From NCBI RefSeq assembly GCF_030812595.1, contig NZ_JAUSSZ010000010.1, positions 62,001-126,000 of the forward strand: 64,000 nt of DNA, written 5' to 3'. The translations under genes and the position numbers were made by a program. The notes below the pieces were generated by a model. That model did not search any database. It worked only from the letters and a program-made list of their open reading frames with translations, and was not told where the DNA came from. This document shows, in pieces, positions 52,034 to 62,699 of the stretch. The first letter of the stretch is position 1, and each line of letters opens with the position of its first letter. The DNA comes from Arthrobacter bambusae. GTDB lineage: Bacteria > Actinomycetota > Actinomycetes > Actinomycetales > Micrococcaceae.

Positions 52034-55000
52034 ATGCTGCTGAATGAGATCTTCGCCAAGGACGTCCAGCGCCCAATCGAGGGCGTCATCAAGGCCGACG
52101 ACACCGCCCACCTCGGTACCGAGGTGGAAGAGTACGTCCTCACCAACGAGGCCGCCAGGGGCCTTGAGCTATTGCTGGAGGCTTACACCAACTACACGAA
52201 CGCTAACGGTGCGTGGATCTCTGGCTTTTTCGGTTCCGGTAAGTCGCACTTGTTGAAAATGCTTGCCCACCTCCTCGGTGACGTTGAGGGGCAGGAATTC
52301 GACCGCGCCAAGGTGTCGGAAAGCTTCCGCACCAAGTCCAGTGGCGCATTCCTCCCGGCACTGCTCACGAAGGCCGAGCGGATTCCGGCCAAGAGCCTGC
52401 TGTTCAATATCGACCAGAAGGCCACCCTCATCACGAAGGACCAGACGGACGCTTTGCTCAAGGTGTTCGTGAAGGTCTTCGACGAGAGCCGGGGCTACTA
52501 CGGCAACCAGGGTCACGTCGCTCGCCTCGAGCGTGACCTCGACAACCGCGGCCAGTACGAGGCGTTCAAAGAGGCGTTCGAGCGGATCGCCGGCATCCCT
52601 TGGACGCAAGGCCGTGAGCAGAGCGCACTTGAGGGCTCGAGCATTGACCGAGCCTTCGCCGAAGTCAACGGCGAAGCCACTGGCGGCATCATCAAGCAGT
52701 ACCAAGCGTCCTACGCCGTCTCCATCGAAGACTTCGCCGACGAAGTCAAGGGCTGGCTCGACAAGCAACCCAAGGACTACCGCCTCAACTTCTACGTCGA
52801 CGAGGTTGGCCAGTTCATCGGCTCCAACACCCATCTCATGCTCAACCTCCAGACGATTGCGGAGAGTCTCAACACCAAATGCGGTGGGCGTGCGTGGGTC
52901 ATGGTGACCTCGCAAGAGGACATGGATAAGGTCGTTGGTGACCGCACCAAGCAACAGGGCAACGACTTCTCCAAGATCCAGGCTCGCTTCAAGACACACG
53001 TGAAGCTCACCAGCGCCGATGTCGAAGAGGTCATCCGCAAGCGACTCCTGGACAAGAACGAAGACGGCGCCTCGGTACTGAAGGCGATCTACATCAAGGA
53101 ATCGGCAAACTTCAAGACGCTGTTCAACTTCGTCGACGGTGCGAAGACCTACCGCAACTACACCGACGAGGAACACTTCGTCGGCACCTACCCATTCGTG
53201 AGCTACCAGTTCCCGCTCTTCCAGGCAGCGATTGAAGGCATCTCCGACCACAACGTCTTCGAGGGCCGCAACAGCTCGGTGGGTGAGCGTTCGATGCTCG
53301 GCGTCGTCCAGCAGGTCGCCAAGGACATCGGCAACGTCGAGGTCAGCACACTCGCCACCTTCGATCACATGTTCACTGGGATCCGCGCCTCACTAAAGTC
53401 CGCAGCGCAGCGATCTATCGACGTCGCCGAGCGCAACCTCGACAACAAGCTCGCGATCCGACTGCTCAAGGCGCTCTTCCTAGTCAAGTACGTCGAGAGC
53501 TTCCAGGCCACGCCCCGGAACCTCACCGTGCTCGTCTACGACCATTTCGGTCTCGATCTGCCCGCACTCGCCGAAGACGTTAAGGAAGCGTTGACGCTCC
53601 TGGAGGCGCAAACCTACGTCCAGCGCAACGGCAACGTCTACGAGTACCTCACTAACGAAGAGCAAGTCATCGAGGAAGAGATCAAGAACGTCGACATCGA
53701 CGCCTCCGAGGTAAGCGCTCAGCTCTTCAAAATCCTTTCCGGTGATGTCGTCAAGACCAGCAAGATCCGCTACGCCAAGAATGGCCAGGATTTCCCGTTC
53801 GGTTTCAAGCTCGACGACCAGGTCCACGGGCCGCAGAAAGAACTCGCTATCCACTTCATCACCCCGGAGTATCCGTACACGCCCGACGAAACACGGATGC
53901 ACAGCGCCGGCAAAGACGAGCTACGGGTCATCCTTGAACCCGACGAGCGCGTGCTTTCAGACCTTCGTCTGCTGCTCAAGACCGATAAATACACCAAGCG
54001 CAAGCGAACCACCTCGCTGTCCGCGATCGAGGAGCAGATCCTTCAAGCGAAAGCGGCTCTGAACCGCGAGCGGGAGAAAGAGCTTGTCCAGCGCATCCGG
54101 GGTGCGGTGGGCAAGGCCGCGCTGGTCATCAACGCCGCCGACCTGCCCGCGTCCTCACAGGATGCACAGGGCCGTGTGACCGAGGGATTCCAAGAGCTTG
54201 TCAGCCGGACCTACACTCAGCTCAAGCTTCTTGGTGGTCTCACCTACAGCGAGCAGCAGGTGGCAGGTGCCGCCAACCCCGAGAGCGGACTGTTCGACGC
54301 CGACGCCTGGTCGAAGTTCAACCAGCCTGCTGAGGAAGTTCTATCCACCATCCTCCGAAAGGACGCACAGGGCGAGCAAGTGACGATGAAGACGATCGTC
54401 GACGCCTTCCAAGCCAAGCCCTATGGCTGGGACCTCGCATCCATCGAAGTGATCGTCGCGTCACTGATCGGTGCCTCGAAGATCACGCTGACCGTCGATA
54501 GCAATGTTCTCAAGCGAAGCGAGGTCGCCGCGGCGCTGCGCAACACGCAAAAGCACGCGCACGAGATCGTCGCCCCGCAGAAGACCTTCGACGAGCGCAA
54601 GGTCGCCAACTTCCGCAAGTTCTGCACCGACTTCTTCGACGAGGGTAACGCACCAAAAGACCCACTGGAGCTGGCCCGCCACGGCGCCGACAAACTCAAG
54701 GGCAAGCTCGACGAGCTTAAGGCGATCGTCAGCGTATCGAAGTACCCGTTCGTCCATCAGCTCAGCGGGGCCATCAGTGTCCTAGAGCAGGCCATCGGCA
54801 GGTCGGACGACTGGTACCTCAACGACTTCGACCTCGGTGACGACCTGCTCGAAGCCAAGGAGGCCCTCATCGACCCGATCCAGTCGTTCCTCAACGGAGC
54901 GCAGCGGTCAATCTTCGACGAGGCATCCGCGCTCCTTTCCACCCACAGCAGCAACCTCAGCTACCTTCCCCCGTGCAGTGACGAGACCGTCAGGACCGCC

Positions 55001-55498
55001 TTGGCTGATCCGAACGCGTTCCGCGGCAACAAGATGGCTCAGCTCAAGCAGGCCGCCGACGACCTGCGAAGCCAGATCGAAAAGATCGTCACCACCAACC
55101 GGACATCGGTCACTGCTAGGATCGAAGGCCGCAAGGCAGAGCTGCTCGGAGGGACCTACTACGCGAAGGCGACGCCGGAAGCACAACAGCGTGCCGTCCA
55201 GCGTGTAGACCGGACACTCGCCCGAGTCGCCTCTGAGAGCCAGGTTGCACTCATCCTCCAGATCGAATCAAACTTCGAGGCCAGGGATTACCCGGCCCTA
55301 CTCGACCTCGTTGCCTCCTCCCCCAACGACCCAGGCCCCGACCCCACCCCGACGAAACACACGGTCTCCGTGAAGACGATCACCGTTGCTAGCCCGTTTG
55401 GCGTGCTCGAAACCGAAGAAGACGTCGACAAGTACCTCGCCGCACTTCGCGACGCCCTGGTCCAGACCCTGAACGACGGAAAGCGAATCTCACTCTGA
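52034..55498 (+). CDS. brxC: BREX protein BrxC, large P-loop ATPase
   Basis: 1154 residues. Walker A is GFFGSGKSH at 64-72 and a Walker-B-like strand reads LNFYVDEVGQF (about 255). The rest is a long helical region. It is an AAA-type ATPase essential for BREX activity. The stop shares a base with the pglX start (TGATG). Confidence 0.95.
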   Translation: MLLNEIFAKDVQRPIEGVIKADDTAHLGTEVEEYVLTNEAARGLELLLEAYTNYTNANGAWISGFFGSGKSHLLKMLAHLLGDVEGQEFDRAKVSESFRTKSSGAFLPALLTKAERIPAKSLLFNIDQKATLITKDQTDALLKVFVKVFDESRGYYGNQGHVARLERDLDNRGQYEAFKEAFERIAGIPWTQGREQSALEGSSIDRAFAEVNGEATGGIIKQYQASYAVSIEDFADEVKGWLDKQPKDYRLNFYVDEVGQFIGSNTHLMLNLQTIAESLNTKCGGRAWVMVTSQEDMDKVVGDRTKQQGNDFSKIQARFKTHVKLTSADVEEVIRKRLLDKNEDGASVLKAIYIKESANFKTLFNFVDGAKTYRNYTDEEHFVGTYPFVSYQFPLFQAAIEGISDHNVFEGRNSSVGERSMLGVVQQVAKDIGNVEVSTLATFDHMFTGIRASLKSAAQRSIDVAERNLDNKLAIRLLKALFLVKYVESFQATPRNLTVLVYDHFGLDLPALAEDVKEALTLLEAQTYVQRNGNVYEYLTNEEQVIEEEIKNVDIDASEVSAQLFKILSGDVVKTSKIRYAKNGQDFPFGFKLDDQVHGPQKELAIHFITPEYPYTPDETRMHSAGKDELRVILEPDERVLSDLRLLLKTDKYTKRKRTTSLSAIEEQILQAKAALNREREKELVQRIRGAVGKAALVINAADLPASSQDAQGRVTEGFQELVSRTYTQLKLLGGLTYSEQQVAGAANPESGLFDADAWSKFNQPAEEVLSTILRKDAQGEQVTMKTIVDAFQAKPYGWDLASIEVIVASLIGASKITLTVDSNVLKRSEVAAALRNTQKHAHEIVAPQKTFDERKVANFRKFCTDFFDEGNAPKDPLELARHGADKLKGKLDELKAIVSVSKYPFVHQLSGAISVLEQAIGRSDDWYLNDFDLGDDLLEAKEALIDPIQSFLNGAQRSIFDEASALLSTHSSNLSYLPPCSDETVRTALADPNAFRGNKMAQLKQAADDLRSQIEKIVTTNRTSVTARIEGRKAELLGGTYYAKATPEAQQRAVQRVDRTLARVASESQVALILQIESNFEARDYPALLDLVASSPNDPGPDPTPTKHTVSVKTITVASPFGVLETEEDVDKYLAALRDALVQTLNDGKRISL

Positions 55499-58400
55499 TG
55501 GAAACCGCACCACTGAAGTCTTTCGCGACGTGGGCACGTACCGCTCTCATCCGCGAGATCACCGCGCGCATCTCCGCGGTCCTGGCGCCAGCGTCCTCCG
55601 AGCGAGTCGAACAGGCGAAGGCCGTCGCTGCCTTAGAGAAGGCGGTCACGGCCGCGGGTAACGGCGACAAGGGCCGCGCCGCCGTCGCCGACAAGGTTGC
55701 CTACACCTGGTTCAACCGGATCATCGCACTGCGCTTCATGGACGCCAACGGGTACACCGTCATCGGCGTCGTCTCACCCCCGACGGGCGTCGACGTAGGC
55801 CAGCCCGAGATCCTCGCTGAAGCCAAGCGCGGTGTGATCGACACGGACGTCGCGAGTCAGGCGACGCGCGCGGCCATCGCAGGCCTCCTCGACGGGACAC
55901 GCGCAAGCGGCGACGCTCAGGGCGAGGCCTACGCCTTGCTCCTTGAGGCGTACTGCAACTACTGGCACAAGGCAATGCCGTTCATGTTCGAGGTCGAGGG
56001 CGACTTCACCGAGCTGCTCATCCCAGCCAACCTGCTCGCCGACGACTCAGTCCTCAACCGTGCCGTGAAGGTTCTTACGACCAATGTCTGCCAGGACGTC
56101 GAGGTCATCGGCTGGCTCTACCAGTTCTACATCTCCGAGCGGAAGGACGAAGTCTTCGCCGGGTTCAAAAAGAACAAGAAGGCCGGCGCCGACGAGATTC
56201 CCGCCGCTACCCAGCTCTTCACCCCACACTGGATCGTCCGCTACCTCGTCGAGAACTCCCTCGGTCGCCTCTGGACGCTCAACCGCCCATCCTCCGGCCT
56301 GGTCAACCAGATGGACTACTACATCGCCCCAGTCGATGAGGAGACCGATTTCCTCAGGATCACCGGGCCCGAAGAGCTCATGATCATTGACCCGGCCTGC
56401 GGCTCGGGTCACATGCTCACCTACGCCTTCGACCTCCTCTACGCGATCTACGAGGAAGAGGGCTACAGTCCGGCCGACATCCCGGGGTTGATCCTTGCCA
56501 ACAATCTCTACGGCACCGAGATCGACCCTCGCGCAGGTGCACTCGCGGCGTTCGCGCTCACGATGAAGGCTCGCGCCAAGCACCGCACCTTCTTCAACAA
56601 ACAAGTCAAGCCGAACATCTGTGTTCTCGACCCAATCTCGTTCGGACCCGAAGAACTGGACTTCCTGATGACTCGGGGCGGCGACCGCCACGAGGAGAAC
56701 GCGTTCTGGAATCAGTTCTCAGAGGCAAGCACGTTTGGTTCGCTGATCCAACCGGACCCTGATGTGACTGCTCGGCTTGCGCGGCACCTGGAGACAGTCG
56801 ATGACGGCGGCGACATGCTCAAGGCAGATGCCATTGAGTGGGCGCACCGAGTCGTTGCGCAGGCGAACTACCTCGCCGCCCGGTACGCTGTTGTTGTCGC
56901 AAACCCCCCCTACATGGGCAGCAACAGCATGAGCGACCCGCTCGTTCGGTTCGCCCGTAACAAGTTCCCAAAGACCAAGTCTGACTTCTACAGCATGTTC
57001 ATGGAGCGTGCTGCCGCTTTGTGCGTCGAAGGTGGAGCTTGGGGCGTCATTGCTCCTCATGGCTGGATGTTTCAGTCATCATTTGCCGGATGGCGTCACA
57101 GCTTCCTTTCAGAGAACGCCGTGACGAGCCTTGTTCATTTCGGTCGCGGCGTTTTCGGCTCCGACTGGGCATCAGCTGCATTTGTTGCCTTGCGGTCTGC
57201 GCCCGGCGTGAATGGCGCGGCCACCTATCGGAAATTGTTTGAACGCGCTCTCGAAGTGCGAGCAGGGGAGACGCTTGAGAAGTATTTCCTCGATCCGACG
57301 TATCAACGTTTCGTTGTCGGCCAACATTCGTTCCTAGACATCGAAGGGAGTCCATTTGCTTACTGGCTGCGGCCAGACGAGCTCGCGATGTACCGCGACT
57401 TCCCGCAGCTCTCAACACTTGGAGTGACTCGCCAGGGGCTCGCTACCGGCGACAATGCCCGATTCCTTCGTCAGTGGTGGGAAGTTTCGGCTTCGCGCAT
57501 TGATCGATCTTCTACCAGTCGGGATGACTCAGCTCGATCAAGAGCCCGGTGGTTCCCAGTCCAGAAAGGGGGCACTCCACGACGTTGGGCGGGAAATGAC
57601 GATTTAGTCATCGATTGGGAGAGCGATGGCCGGAGGCTCCTGGACTTCAAACCGCGCTCGGTCATCCGCAATCCGGCCTACTACTTTCGCGAGGGGGCGA
57701 CCTGGTCGAGTCTGGGAGGTGAGTTCGCCATGCGACATTCGCCGGCCGGCTTTGTCTTCGAGTCGAAGGGATCAATGCTGTTCCCGAAGCGTGCGGGTGA
57801 CCTGAAGTGGCTCCTCGGCTACTTGAACACCCCGATTGCCACCGCCCTTATTGACTCCATCTCACCAACACTCGACTACCACGAAGGTCCCGTCGGACGT
57901 ATTCCGGTGGTCGAGCCCCGGGACGCGGACGCGGTTACCACCTATGTCGACGAGGCGATCGCCCTTGCCAGTGATCTCTGGGCATTCAATGAGACAACGC
58001 CGACCTTTGATGGCAGAGCCTTCCAAAGGACATCAGTCTCGTTGCAACTGCGGGAGGTTCTGGCTTTGGCGCGCCAACGACTCATCGACGGAGAAGAAAG
58101 GGTCCTTGAACTGGAGCGCACCATCGAATCGCACTTCCGCTCATCCGCTGGCCTAGGGATAAGCGCCTTCAACTCAGCAGTGCAACGGCCAACCGGCTTG
58201 GTGAGCGCTTCAATTCGAGCCGATGACGCCTTCGGACGGGAAAATGTTGCCAGCCTCGTCTCCTACGCAGTTGGCTGCATGTTTGGGCGCTACAGCGTTG
58301 ACCAATCGGGCCTGATCGCCGCTGACGAGGGCGCGACGTTGCAGGACTACCTGGCCAAGGTCCCCACGCCGAGCTTCGTGCCGGATGCGGACAACGTCAT

Positions 58401-58935
58401 CCCCATCGTTGACGGTGACTGGTTCGAGGACGACATCGTGGAGCGGTTCCGCCAGTTCCTACGGGTCGCGTTCGGCGAGCAGAACTTCGAGGAGAACCTG
58501 CGTTTCGTCACGGAGTCGTTGGGTGTGAAGAACCTGCGTGACTACTTTGTGAAGTCCTTCTACAAGGATCACGTTCAGAGGTACAAGAAGCGCCCGATCT
58601 ATTGGCTGTTCTCCAGCCCCAAAGGATCGTTCAACGCTCTTATCTACATGCACCGCTACACACCGTCGACGGTCTCAACCGTGCTCAACGAGTACTTGCG
58701 CGAGTTCCAAGCAAAGCTAAAGGCGAGCCTTGAACACGCCGAACGGTCCAACAACGCGAAGGAAGCCGACCGGCTGCGCAAGGTGCTGGTGGAACTTGAC
58801 GAGTACGAGCACGATGTTCTCTACCCGCTTGCATCACAGAACATTGCCATCGACCTCGACGACGGGGTGAAGGCGAACTACCCGAAGTTCGGCGTCGCCC
58901 TCAAGAAGATCCCCGGATTGGAGAGCGACACGTGA
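55498..58935 (+). CDS. pglX: BREX-1 adenine-specific DNA methyltransferase PglX
   Basis: 1145 residues. The SAM-binding DPACGSG begins at 298, and the catalytic NPPY is at 469-472, so the order is that of N6-adenine methylases of the gamma class. The second half (about 600-1000) carries target-recognition and C-terminal domains. PglX marks the host's own DNA at a non-palindromic site and is needed for exclusion of phage. It overlaps the Shedu-like gene by 4 bp (GTGA). Confidence 0.96.
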   Translation: METAPLKSFATWARTALIREITARISAVLAPASSERVEQAKAVAALEKAVTAAGNGDKGRAAVADKVAYTWFNRIIALRFMDANGYTVIGVVSPPTGVDVGQPEILAEAKRGVIDTDVASQATRAAIAGLLDGTRASGDAQGEAYALLLEAYCNYWHKAMPFMFEVEGDFTELLIPANLLADDSVLNRAVKVLTTNVCQDVEVIGWLYQFYISERKDEVFAGFKKNKKAGADEIPAATQLFTPHWIVRYLVENSLGRLWTLNRPSSGLVNQMDYYIAPVDEETDFLRITGPEELMIIDPACGSGHMLTYAFDLLYAIYEEEGYSPADIPGLILANNLYGTEIDPRAGALAAFALTMKARAKHRTFFNKQVKPNICVLDPISFGPEELDFLMTRGGDRHEENAFWNQFSEASTFGSLIQPDPDVTARLARHLETVDDGGDMLKADAIEWAHRVVAQANYLAARYAVVVANPPYMGSNSMSDPLVRFARNKFPKTKSDFYSMFMERAAALCVEGGAWGVIAPHGWMFQSSFAGWRHSFLSENAVTSLVHFGRGVFGSDWASAAFVALRSAPGVNGAATYRKLFERALEVRAGETLEKYFLDPTYQRFVVGQHSFLDIEGSPFAYWLRPDELAMYRDFPQLSTLGVTRQGLATGDNARFLRQWWEVSASRIDRSSTSRDDSARSRARWFPVQKGGTPRRWAGNDDLVIDWESDGRRLLDFKPRSVIRNPAYYFREGATWSSLGGEFAMRHSPAGFVFESKGSMLFPKRAGDLKWLLGYLNTPIATALIDSISPTLDYHEGPVGRIPVVEPRDADAVTTYVDEAIALASDLWAFNETTPTFDGRAFQRTSVSLQLREVLALARQRLIDGEERVLELERTIESHFRSSAGLGISAFNSAVQRPTGLVSASIRADDAFGRENVASLVSYAVGCMFGRYSVDQSGLIAADEGATLQDYLAKVPTPSFVPDADNVIPIVDGDWFEDDIVERFRQFLRVAFGEQNFEENLRFVTESLGVKNLRDYFVKSFYKDHVQRYKKRPIYWLFSSPKGSFNALIYMHRYTPSTVSTVLNEYLREFQAKLKASLEHAERSNNAKEADRLRKVLVELDEYEHDVLYPLASQNIAIDLDDGVKANYPKFGVALKKIPGLESDT

Positions 58936-60197
58936 TCACCTTTGAGGATCACGGATCGAAGGTCGCCTTGGTCTATGACCCAGGCTCTTTTAGGTCGGCG
59001 ACATGGGTGGACCACAAGCTGGACTCCGAAGGTCGCGCCACGCTCTCGCAAGTCTTCACGGTCCAGAAAACGGACCTGCTAAGCCGAGAAGACACTGACG
59101 AGGAAGACGTCCGTCGTTTCGTGATCGGCAGCCTCGACGGCCAGTATCGGACCATACGAGCGGACGTCCTTGGCCTCAAGCATGACTTGCTGATCGCAAT
59201 GTCGGTGCGGCTGACAAGATCAACGTTCGTCGCCGAACGCAACATCTCCATCTTCGGGCGAATCGACAATTTGCTCACGGAGCAGATCGTCGTCGGGGGA
59301 AATCGGGAAGACGCAATCCCCGTTGAAGAGTTCGCCCGGCTGCTCCGCAGATTCCCAACCTCGACCGAGGTCAACTATTACGCAGCGGCCCGGGTCACCC
59401 GCATCCTCCGCGAATACCTGGAAACCAAGTCCGACGCCGAACGGCGGCTGGAGAATTACATCGAGCGTCGCGAACGCGCCGGGACCAAAGAGCGGCTAGC
59501 GGCCCATGGTCGGATATCGGCCGCGAACGGGTTGGAGCTCGAGAAGTTCACCTACGTTCGCGAACGCCTGGCTGAGATGCTGGAGGATGCAGAGAGCTAC
59601 TCCGAGGCCGACTGGCAGAGCGCAGTTGCCGACCTGTTCCTCCTTGTCTTTCCCCAGTACATCGCGGTTCTGCATAACGTGCACGTTAAGGAACGGTACT
59701 CAAAAGAATCCAAATCGACGGACCGCTACATCGACCTCATGCTTGTCCACGCCAACGGATGTGTAGACATCATCGAGATCAAGAAGCCCTTCCAGCGCGG
59801 CCTCATATCAAAGCGCCGGTATCGCGACAACCATATCCCCGTCCGCGAGCTGTCAGGGACACTCATGCAAGCAGAAAAGTACCTCTTCTACCTGAGCAAA
59901 TCGGGCAGGGACGGCGAGAAAGCGATCACCAAGAAGCACGCAGCGAATCTTCCCGCTGGTCTTGACATCAAAATCGCCAACCCGAAGGCGATCATCCTAG
60001 CCGGACGAGACAGCAACCTCTCTGCAGAGGAGAGGTTCGACTTCGAATTCATTCGACGGAAGTATTCGAATGTCGTCGACATCATCTCCTACGACGACTT
60101 GCTGCGCCGCATGGACAACGTCATCGCCACCCTCACGAAGCGCGCTGGCACCGAGGGTAATCTCGTGCCTGACGACGAGATCGGAATGTCCGCATGA
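58932..60197 (+). CDS. sduA: Shedu-like nuclease (DUF4263) embedded in the BREX operon
   Basis: 421 residues. An unrecognised N-terminal domain (1-215) precedes a DUF4263 domain (about 225-400) with a PD-(D/E)XK core: Asp268 in YIDLM, Glu282-x-Lys284 in IEIKKPF, and Gln313 in the LMQAEKYLFYL helix that is typical of Shedu. Shedu proteins are single-gene phage-defence nucleases. The gene starts with a GTG overlapping the pglX stop and ends overlapping the pglZ start (ATGA). It is not one of the six core BREX genes, so it is an added effector or a captured defence gene. Confidence 0.85.
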   Translation: MITFEDHGSKVALVYDPGSFRSATWVDHKLDSEGRATLSQVFTVQKTDLLSREDTDEEDVRRFVIGSLDGQYRTIRADVLGLKHDLLIAMSVRLTRSTFVAERNISIFGRIDNLLTEQIVVGGNREDAIPVEEFARLLRRFPTSTEVNYYAAARVTRILREYLETKSDAERRLENYIERRERAGTKERLAAHGRISAANGLELEKFTYVRERLAEMLEDAESYSEADWQSAVADLFLLVFPQYIAVLHNVHVKERYSKESKSTDRYIDLMLVHANGCVDIIEIKKPFQRGLISKRRYRDNHIPVRELSGTLMQAEKYLFYLSKSGRDGEKAITKKHAANLPAGLDIKIANPKAIILAGRDSNLSAEERFDFEFIRRKYSNVVDIISYDDLLRRMDNVIATLTKRAGTEGNLVPDDEIGMSA

Positions 60198-62689
60198 GTG
60201 TAACCGCCATCCGTCCCCATCTAGAGCGCCGATTCGTCGACCACCGGATTGTGTTTTGGCACGACCCGGAGGGCCAATTTGCCTCCGATCTGGACAGCCT
60301 CGACCTGCCGGGCGTAACGACGATCCGCGTTGGCAACGACGAATACACGATCAAGAACCGCCTGCTACACCACAATCCGGAGGACAAATTCCTCGTCTAC
60401 CGCTCCCGTAGGGTGCCCGGCGGCATCGACAACTGGCTCCTCGACCTTGAGCTTGCTTACGGAGTCTTCACGGCCGACCGCAGTTCGCTCGTCTCCCAGG
60501 AACTCGGTCTCACCACCGATGGCATCGAGGAAGTCGTCGGAGCGCACTACAAGTTCTTCAACGCCGCCAAGCGTGTCCAGAGCCTCAAGACGCTGCTCAC
60601 ATCCACCGACGACACCGCCCGACTCCGCGCCAAGATGTCGGCCGTCGTCCTCGGCCAGAAAGAACACAGCCTTCTGGAGATAACCCGCACCCTGCTCACC
60701 GAAAACGCCAAGGGCCAGCACACGAAGTACGACGCCCTCGTCGACTATGAACTCGCCGACTTCTACTGGCGCGGCGCCGCCTCCATCTACGGCTACGAGT
60801 CGACCTCGCCGAGCATCGACGACTTCATCTTGTGGATGTTCCGCAAGGCCATCGACGGCTTCAAGTCCAATCGACCGGGGGGTCTGCAGAACATCCAGCT
60901 CGACTTTGCGAGCCTTCGCAACGATCGTCGGAGCCAGGACGCGCTCTCGACTCTGGCTAGGCGCGCTTCTGACGATCTGGACTACAAGGCGAGCATTGAA
61001 GTCACGGACTTCCGCGATCTCGTCGCGGACGACCTGTTCGAGGAGGCAGACCGCAAGATCATCGCCGATCTAGCCCGGGCCGTCACCGACCAGACGGTCA
61101 CCGCCCGCGAGGTCGCCGATGTCGTACGCTCTCGCCAGAGCAGCGCGTGGATCGACGGCTACCGACAGCTCTACACCGCCATCGACGCGGCAGCCGAGAT
61201 GCTGTCCGCGTTGGGCACGGTCGACTTCACGTTCTCGTCGTTCGACGAGGCATTGGAGCGCTACCGCAACGACTGGTTCCGCATCGACCAGCTCTACCGC
61301 CAGTTCACCTACGCCCGACGCGCCTTTGAGGGACCGCACCCCCTCGACCCGCTGCGCGAGCAGGTCGAGAAGCGATACACCAACAAGTTCGTCTACAAGC
61401 TTGGCAACGCCTGGCAGAAGCAGGTCGATGAGGCACGCGAATGGCACTCTACCGTGTTTCGTACTCAGCGATCCTTCTACGATGACTACATCGAGCAGCT
61501 CGTCCGCGAGGACAAGAAAGCCGTCGTCATCATTTCCGATGCTCTGCGGTACGAGGTCGCCGACGAGCTGGGCTCTCGCATTCGCCAGGAGGACCGTTTC
61601 GACGCCGACCTTGAAGCGGTGCTTGGCGTACTCCCGAGCTACACCCAACTCGGCATGGCGGCACTCCTTCCGCACCGCACCCTCAAACACTCAGCAGACG
61701 GCAAGACCGTTCTCGCTGACGACCAGCCCACGAACGGTACCGATGGACGGTCAAAGATCCTCGAGGCAGTCGGCGGCACCGCCGTCCAGGCGGAGGACTT
61801 CAAGGCGCTCAGCCCCGAGGAGCGCCGCGAGCTCTTCAAGAACAACCGCGTCCTGTATATCTACCACGATGTCATCGACGCGACCGGAGACAAGCCCGGC
61901 ACCGAACGCCGGGTGTTCGAGGCCGCTGAGCAAGCACTTGGTGAGCTGGTCGACCTGGTCAAGAAGGCCGCCAACGCCAACGCCACCAACATATTCGTCA
62001 CCGCTGATCACGGCTTCCTGTTTCAGGACGAGGCCCTCCCCGAGCACCTCTTCCTCTCGGAGAAACCGCAAGGCGACAACGTCCTTGTGGCCAACCGCCG
62101 ATACGTACTCGGGCACGGCCTCAAAGTCGATTCCGCCTTCACGACCTTCAGCGCTGTGCAGCTCGGACTCGACAGCGACATCGAGGTACAGATCCCCAAA
62201 TCGATCCACCGCATGAAACTGGCCGGGGGTGGATCGCGCTTCGTCCACGGCGGCGCTACTCTCCAGGAGATCGTCGTCCCGGTGCTCGCGGTCAACAAGA
62301 AGCGAAAGAGCGACACTCGCCTCGTTAACGTCAAAGTGCTGCCGGACACCGACAAAATCACCACCGGCCAGCTCGTCGTGAAGCTCTTCCAGTCTGAGCC
62401 TGCGAGCGACAAGATCCAGCCGCGGACCCTGCGTGCCGGCCTCTACGTCGGGGAGACTCTGATCTCCAACGATCCGCAGCCCGAGCTGACCTTCGACTCG
62501 ACCTCACCCGAGCAGCGCGACCGTTACCAGAGCGTCCAGTTGCTGCTCAACAAGGACGCCAACGACCACAACAACCGCGCCGTTGAGTTCCGCCTCGAAG
62601 AGCGGATACCCAACACGAACCAATGGCGCATTTACGAAAAGGCGATCTACACGCTCAGGCGCTCTTTCACATCGGACTTCGACTTCTAA
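60194..62689 (+). CDS. pglZ: BREX-1 phosphatase-like protein PglZ
   Basis: 831 residues of the type-A PglZ family. The alkaline-phosphatase-like core has D449 in IISDALRYEV and D605-H606 in TADHGF as metal ligands. PglZ is essential for BREX defence; nuclease/phosphodiesterase activity has been reported for the family. It follows the Shedu-like gene with a 4-bp overlap; brxL begins 10 bp later. Confidence 0.94.
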   Translation: MSVTAIRPHLERRFVDHRIVFWHDPEGQFASDLDSLDLPGVTTIRVGNDEYTIKNRLLHHNPEDKFLVYRSRRVPGGIDNWLLDLELAYGVFTADRSSLVSQELGLTTDGIEEVVGAHYKFFNAAKRVQSLKTLLTSTDDTARLRAKMSAVVLGQKEHSLLEITRTLLTENAKGQHTKYDALVDYELADFYWRGAASIYGYESTSPSIDDFILWMFRKAIDGFKSNRPGGLQNIQLDFASLRNDRRSQDALSTLARRASDDLDYKASIEVTDFRDLVADDLFEEADRKIIADLARAVTDQTVTAREVADVVRSRQSSAWIDGYRQLYTAIDAAAEMLSALGTVDFTFSSFDEALERYRNDWFRIDQLYRQFTYARRAFEGPHPLDPLREQVEKRYTNKFVYKLGNAWQKQVDEAREWHSTVFRTQRSFYDDYIEQLVREDKKAVVIISDALRYEVADELGSRIRQEDRFDADLEAVLGVLPSYTQLGMAALLPHRTLKHSADGKTVLADDQPTNGTDGRSKILEAVGGTAVQAEDFKALSPEERRELFKNNRVLYIYHDVIDATGDKPGTERRVFEAAEQALGELVDLVKKAANANATNIFVTADHGFLFQDEALPEHLFLSEKPQGDNVLVANRRYVLGHGLKVDSAFTTFSAVQLGLDSDIEVQIPKSIHRMKLAGGGSRFVHGGATLQEIVVPVLAVNKKRKSDTRLVNVKVLPDTDKITTGQLVVKLFQSEPASDKIQPRTLRAGLYVGETLISNDPQPELTFDSTSPEQRDRYQSVQLLLNKDANDHNNRAVEFRLEERIPNTNQWRIYEKAIYTLRRSFTSDFDF

Positions 62690-62699
62690 GGCAGCTGAC

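Noticed and set aside
52169..53368. 399-codon minus-strand open frame opposite brxC
   Set aside because: Antisense frame; brxC has clear ATPase motifs on the plus strand.
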